A stretch of DNA of 64,000 nt from Streptomyces cylindrosporus (GTDB lineage Bacteria > Actinomycetota > Actinomycetes > Streptomycetales > Streptomycetaceae), in the NCBI RefSeq assembly GCF_022698165.1, contig NZ_JALDAY010000023.1, positions 57,936 to 121,935 on the forward strand, written 5' to 3'. The notes beneath the pieces are model-generated. The model did not search any database. It was not told where the DNA came from and saw only the letters and a list, made by a program, of their open reading frames with translations. This document shows, one piece after another, positions 61,577-64,000 of the stretch. Positions within the stretch are counted from its first letter, which is position 1, and the number at the start of each line of letters is the position of its first letter. The translations under genes were made by a program, and so were the position numbers.

Positions 61577-62587
61577 GTGGTCACCCCCTACCGCATCGCT
61601 CTCCTCGCCTTCCCCGGTATCCGCGCCTTCGACGTCTCCGTCATCACCGAGGTCTGGGGAACCGACCGCACCGACCGCGGCGCCCCCGCCTTCGACCTCC
61701 GCCGGGTCGCCACCGACACCACCACCCCCGTCCCCATGCGCGGCGGCATGGCCCTCCTGCCCGACCGCACCCTCACCTGGCTGTCCCGCGCCGACCTGAT
61801 CGTCGTCCCCGGCCTCGACGACCACCTCACCCCCGCACCCACCCCCGTCCTCGACGCCCTGCGCCGCGCCCATGCCCGCGGCACCACCATCGCCGCCCTC
61901 TGCGGCGGAGCCTTCACCCTCGCCCAGGCCGGCCTCCTCGACGGCCGCCGAGCCATCACCCACTGGAACCTGATCGACCTCCTCCGCGCACACCACCCCC
62001 AGGTCACCGTCGTCCCCGACGCCCTGTTCATCGAGGACCACAACATCTGGACCGCCGCCGGCACCGCAGCCGGCATCGACCTCTGCCTCCACCTCGTCCG
62101 CCGCTCCCACGGCGCCGAAGCCGCCGCCACCATCGCCCGCTCGATGGTCACCGCCCCCTTCCGCACCGGCACCCAGGCACAGTTCATCGAGCACCCCACA
62201 CCACGCACCGACCGCGACGCCGACACCCTCGCCGCCGTACGCGAACACGCCCTGCGCCACCTGCACGAACCGCTCACCGTCGCCGACCTGGCCGCCCACG
62301 CAGGCATGTCCGCACGCAGCTTCGCCCGCCACTTCACGGCGGAGACCGGCACGACACCGCTCCGCTGGCTGCTCGACCAGCGCATCGCAGCCGCCCAGAA
62401 ACTCCTCGAACGCACCGACCTGCCCATGCCCGAGGTGGCCCGCCGCGCCGGCTTCGGCAGCGAGGTCACGATGCGCCAGCACTTCGCATCGCGCCTCGCC
62501 ACCAGCCCGCGCGCCTACCGCGCCGCGTTCAGCACCACACCCGCGTCCGTATCGGAAACGGCCGGCAGCAGCCCGATCGCGCGATAA
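61577..62587 (+). CDS. GlxA-family regulator (DJ-1/PfpI domain plus AraC HTH)
   Basis: 336 residues, GTG start. The N-terminal class-I-amidotransferase-like (DJ-1/PfpI) domain has the nucleophile elbow ALCGGAFTLAQAGLL and ATHW-like sequence (AITHWN). The C-terminal AraC domain has LTVADLAAHAGMSARSFARHF and MPEVARRAGFGSEVTMRQHF. Such proteins sense small metabolites. The last 73 bp overlap the 3' end of convergent trpS, an unusually long overlap. TTTACT near the GTG suggests a leaderless transcript. Confidence 0.92.
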   Translation: MVTPYRIALLAFPGIRAFDVSVITEVWGTDRTDRGAPAFDLRRVATDTTTPVPMRGGMALLPDRTLTWLSRADLIVVPGLDDHLTPAPTPVLDALRRAHARGTTIAALCGGAFTLAQAGLLDGRRAITHWNLIDLLRAHHPQVTVVPDALFIEDHNIWTAAGTAAGIDLCLHLVRRSHGAEAAATIARSMVTAPFRTGTQAQFIEHPTPRTDRDADTLAAVREHALRHLHEPLTVADLAAHAGMSARSFARHFTAETGTTPLRWLLDQRIAAAQKLLERTDLPMPEVARRAGFGSEVTMRQHFASRLATSPRAYRAAFSTTPASVSETAGSSPIAR

Positions 62588-63552
62588 GCGGCATCCACGG
62601 TCGGCCGGGCCATCGCCCGAGCCCTCTCCGCGCCATCCCGCAACACCCCCTCCACGTAGCCCGGATCGGCGCACAGCGCCCTGTGCCTCTCCTGTACGGG
62701 CCTGAGGAGCTCGACCACGGCCTCTGCGGTGTCCTTCTTCAAGGAGCCGTACGACTCATATACACCGCTCAGGGCCTCCGGGTTCCCACCCGTGCACGCG
62801 GCGAGGATCTCCAGCAGATTCGCGAGCCCGGGCCGCTCCTCCCGGTCGTAGACGACCTCCCGCCCGCTGTCGGTCACGGCCCGCATGACCTTCTTCCGCA
62901 CGACCTCCGGTTCGTCGAGCAGATAGACGATCCCCGGCCCGGCGTCGTCCGACTTCCCCATCTTCGAACCCGGATCCTGCAGACTCATGACCCGCGCGGC
63001 CACCGGCGGCACGGTGGCCCGCGGCACCACGAACGTGTGCCCGTACCGCTGGTTGAACCGCACCGCCAGATCCCGCGTCAGCTCCACGTGCTGCGCCTGG
63101 TCGTCCCCGACCGGCACCTCGTCCGCCCCGTAGGCCAGGATGTCCGCCGCCATCAACACGGGATACGTCAGCAGCGACAACCGCACGCTGCCCCCACGCT
63201 CCCGCTCCCGCGCGGCCTTCTCCTTGTACTGGATCATCCGCCGCATCTCGCCGTCGGTCGCCACGCACTCCAGCACGTACGACAGCCGGGCGTGCTCGTC
63301 CACATGACTCTGTACGAACACGGTGCACAGCTCCGGATCCAGCCCCACCGCCAGCAACAGGGTCGCCGCCTGCCGACTGAGCCTGCGCACCCGCGCCGGA
63401 TCGTGGTCCACGGTCAGCGCGTGCAGATCCACCACGCAGAACAACGAGTCCGCCCGGTACTGGTCCACCGCGGCCCACTGCCGCATGGCCCCCAGGTAGT
63501 TCCCCAGCGTCAGGTGCCCGGTCGGCTTGACCCCGCTGAAAACCCGCGTCAT
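62515..63552 (-). CDS. trpS: Tryptophanyl-tRNA synthetase (attenuator-controlled copy)
   Basis: 345 residues. Charges tRNA-Trp. A class I enzyme with the PTGHLTLGN form of HIGH, VVDLHALTV at the Trp site, PVGDDQAQHVELTRDLA, and GSKMGKSDD as KMSKS. ATG 63552 (MTRVFSGVKPTG) has AGGAGG 10 bp before it and matches family N termini; the longer open frame is leader RNA. It lies behind a Trp-codon leader peptide and terminator. In S. coelicolor the auxiliary, indolmycin-resistant TrpRS1 is, as I recall, controlled this way, so this is probably its orthologue. Confidence 0.95.
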   Translation of the reverse strand: MTRVFSGVKPTGHLTLGNYLGAMRQWAAVDQYRADSLFCVVDLHALTVDHDPARVRRLSRQAATLLLAVGLDPELCTVFVQSHVDEHARLSYVLECVATDGEMRRMIQYKEKAARERERGGSVRLSLLTYPVLMAADILAYGADEVPVGDDQAQHVELTRDLAVRFNQRYGHTFVVPRATVPPVAARVMSLQDPGSKMGKSDDAGPGIVYLLDEPEVVRKKVMRAVTDSGREVVYDREERPGLANLLEILAACTGGNPEALSGVYESYGSLKKDTAEAVVELLRPVQERHRALCADPGYVEGVLRDGAERARAMARPTVDAAYRAIGLLPAVSDTDAGVVLNAAR

Positions 63553-63624
63553 CTCGTCTCCACCTCCTGGTCGAGGCCGCCGTCCCGAGCGGCCGGCCCT
63601 CAGGACCCTGGAGGGAGAAACGAG

Positions 63625-63717
63625 AACGGCCGCCGAGGCGGCGGCCGTTGAGTGCATACGTCAGTACGGCCGCCGTCAGGCGGCCCACCACAGCTGGGTG
63701 CACGTACGCGTAGTCAT
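63625..63717 (-). promoter_or_regulatory. trpS attenuator (alternative hairpins)
   Basis: Four segments on the minus strand can pair alternatively: segment 1 GGCCGCC (63685-63679), segment 2 GGCGGCCGTA (63674-63665), segment 3 AACGGCCGCC (63649-63640), segment 4 GGCGGCCGTT (63634-63625). 1:2 is a pause hairpin over the leader stop codon, 2:3 the antiterminator (9 bp), 3:4 a perfect 10-bp terminator with loop GCCTC and a CTCGTTTCTCCC tail. A ribosome stalled on the Trp codons would block segment 1 and favour 2:3. Confidence 0.9.
63676..63717 (-). CDS. trpS leader peptide (13 residues, tandem Trp)
   Basis: ATG at 63717 encodes MTTRTCTQLWWAA then TGA. Two adjacent Trp codons lie immediately before segment 1 of the attenuator, where stalling matters. 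The only -10-like box, TACCCT (63730-63725), ends 7 bp before the ATG, so the leader mRNA probably begins at or near the start codon. The peptide acts by being translated, not as a product. Confidence 0.88.
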   Translation of the reverse strand: MTTRTCTQLWWAA

Positions 63718-63758
63718 GGGGCCCAGGGTACGCCTCCGGGGTGCCGCTTCGCCGCGAG

Positions 63759-63787
63759 TTGACACGCCCCAGGGCGGTACGTAAGGT
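63759..63787 (+). promoter_or_regulatory. Consensus sigma-70-type (HrdB) promoter, probable first rRNA promoter
   Basis: TTGACA (63759-63764), a 17-bp spacer and TAAGGT (63782-63787). This is the best vegetative promoter in the window, directed rightward out of it. It lies back to back with the trpS promoter. Confidence 0.75.
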
Positions 63788-63904
63788 TCTTCGAGTTGTC
63801 CGACGTGAGAGCCGACTCCGGTCGGTCCCCGGACAGCCATTCCGTAGGTACCAACAACTACTCGACTGCTGTCGATCAGGCTGCCGTCGCGTAATTGCCA
63901 TGCG

Positions 63905-64000
63905 TATTTGCGAAATGAGGAATCCGCGTTCGAAAGGACGCGGCCCCCGATTAGCGCGGGGGCCGGGAATCCGCTAAAGTCTCACTCGTCGGAACGGCCC
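63905..64000 (+). promoter_or_regulatory. rRNA operon promoter and leader segment (16S gene beyond the window)
   Basis: GCTAAAGTCTCACTCGTCGG and the following AACGGCCC match, from memory, the conserved leader upstream of Streptomyces 16S rRNA genes. TAAAGT (63975-63980) can be a -10 box. A GC-rich inverted repeat (GGCCCCCG ... CGGGGGCC, about 63942-63964) precedes it. The 16S gene itself is not in view. Confidence 0.7.

Noticed and set aside
63905..64000. tRNA gene at the right edge
   Set aside because: No cloverleaf or T-loop sequence; the segment matches rRNA leader sequence instead.

Overview
The window is very GC-rich (about 70% or more by eye), with dense codon-biased genes, many GTG starts, GTGA/ATGA stop-start overlaps and many apparently leaderless transcripts. 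Together with Lsr2, SigE-CseABC, ClpC under ClgR-type boxes, a DUF2520-panC-nadB-nadC-coaX cluster and a stand-alone nuoD, this points to a Streptomyces chromosome core region. From memory, the gene order resembles S. coelicolor between trpS1 (SCO3334) and folP (about SCO3398). I see no prophage, insertion sequence, CRISPR array or biosynthetic cluster.

Layout. 0-9.7 kb: folP (cut by the window edge), an MprF-like lipid aminoacyltransferase divergent from an esterase, a coiled-coil membrane protein, two PH-domain membrane proteins, nuoD and a MidA-type methyltransferase. 9.7-13.9 kb: a NarL-type two-component pair, a TmrB-like P-loop protein, an ArsR-type regulator. 13.9-21.8 kb: a threonine-aldolase-like enzyme and the cofactor cluster (pantothenate, NAD, CoA). 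21.8-27.1 kb: BlaI regulator, N-acetylglutamate synthase, Lsr2, SCO3374-family protein, ClpC. 27.1-35.4 kb: a NACHT NTPase, a secreted phosphatase and an M23 peptidase, a TetR/MFS efflux pair with a repeated operator, an AraC/VOC pair. 35.5-44.1 kb: the cell-envelope-stress operon sigE-cseA-cseB-cseC, mutY, two exported proteins, disA and radA. 44.3-49.5 kb: a sigma-like/zinc/BACON membrane protein, a Cys-rich protein, Ppx/GppA, a sugar-phosphate isomerase and TetR. 49.6-55.8 kb: ilvD, a repeat-filled gap, a Ser/Thr kinase with a PQQ-like sensor, an SH3 protein with a duplicated tail, a small membrane protein and a second repeat-rich gap. 55.8-64 kb: a methyltransferase, a SulP transporter, an ABC exporter, proC, an isochorismatase, a GlxA-type regulator, and trpS behind a Trp-codon leader peptide and attenuator. 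The right edge holds promoters and leader sequence of the kind that precedes Streptomyces rRNA operons.

Strongest leads: (1) trpS ribosome-mediated attenuator with tandem Trp codons in a probably leaderless 13-residue peptide, back to back with the rRNA promoter; (2) MidA methyltransferase convergent with its presumptive substrate NuoD, whose target arginine is conserved; (3) a single-chain sigma-like, zinc-motif, transmembrane, BACON protein; (4) a NACHT/LRR-like protein of the anti-phage type beside clpC; (5) paired ClgR boxes before clpC, a three-copy TetR operator, and an ECF-type promoter before the lipid lysyltransferase. Several tandem-repeat arrays fill the longer intergenic gaps.
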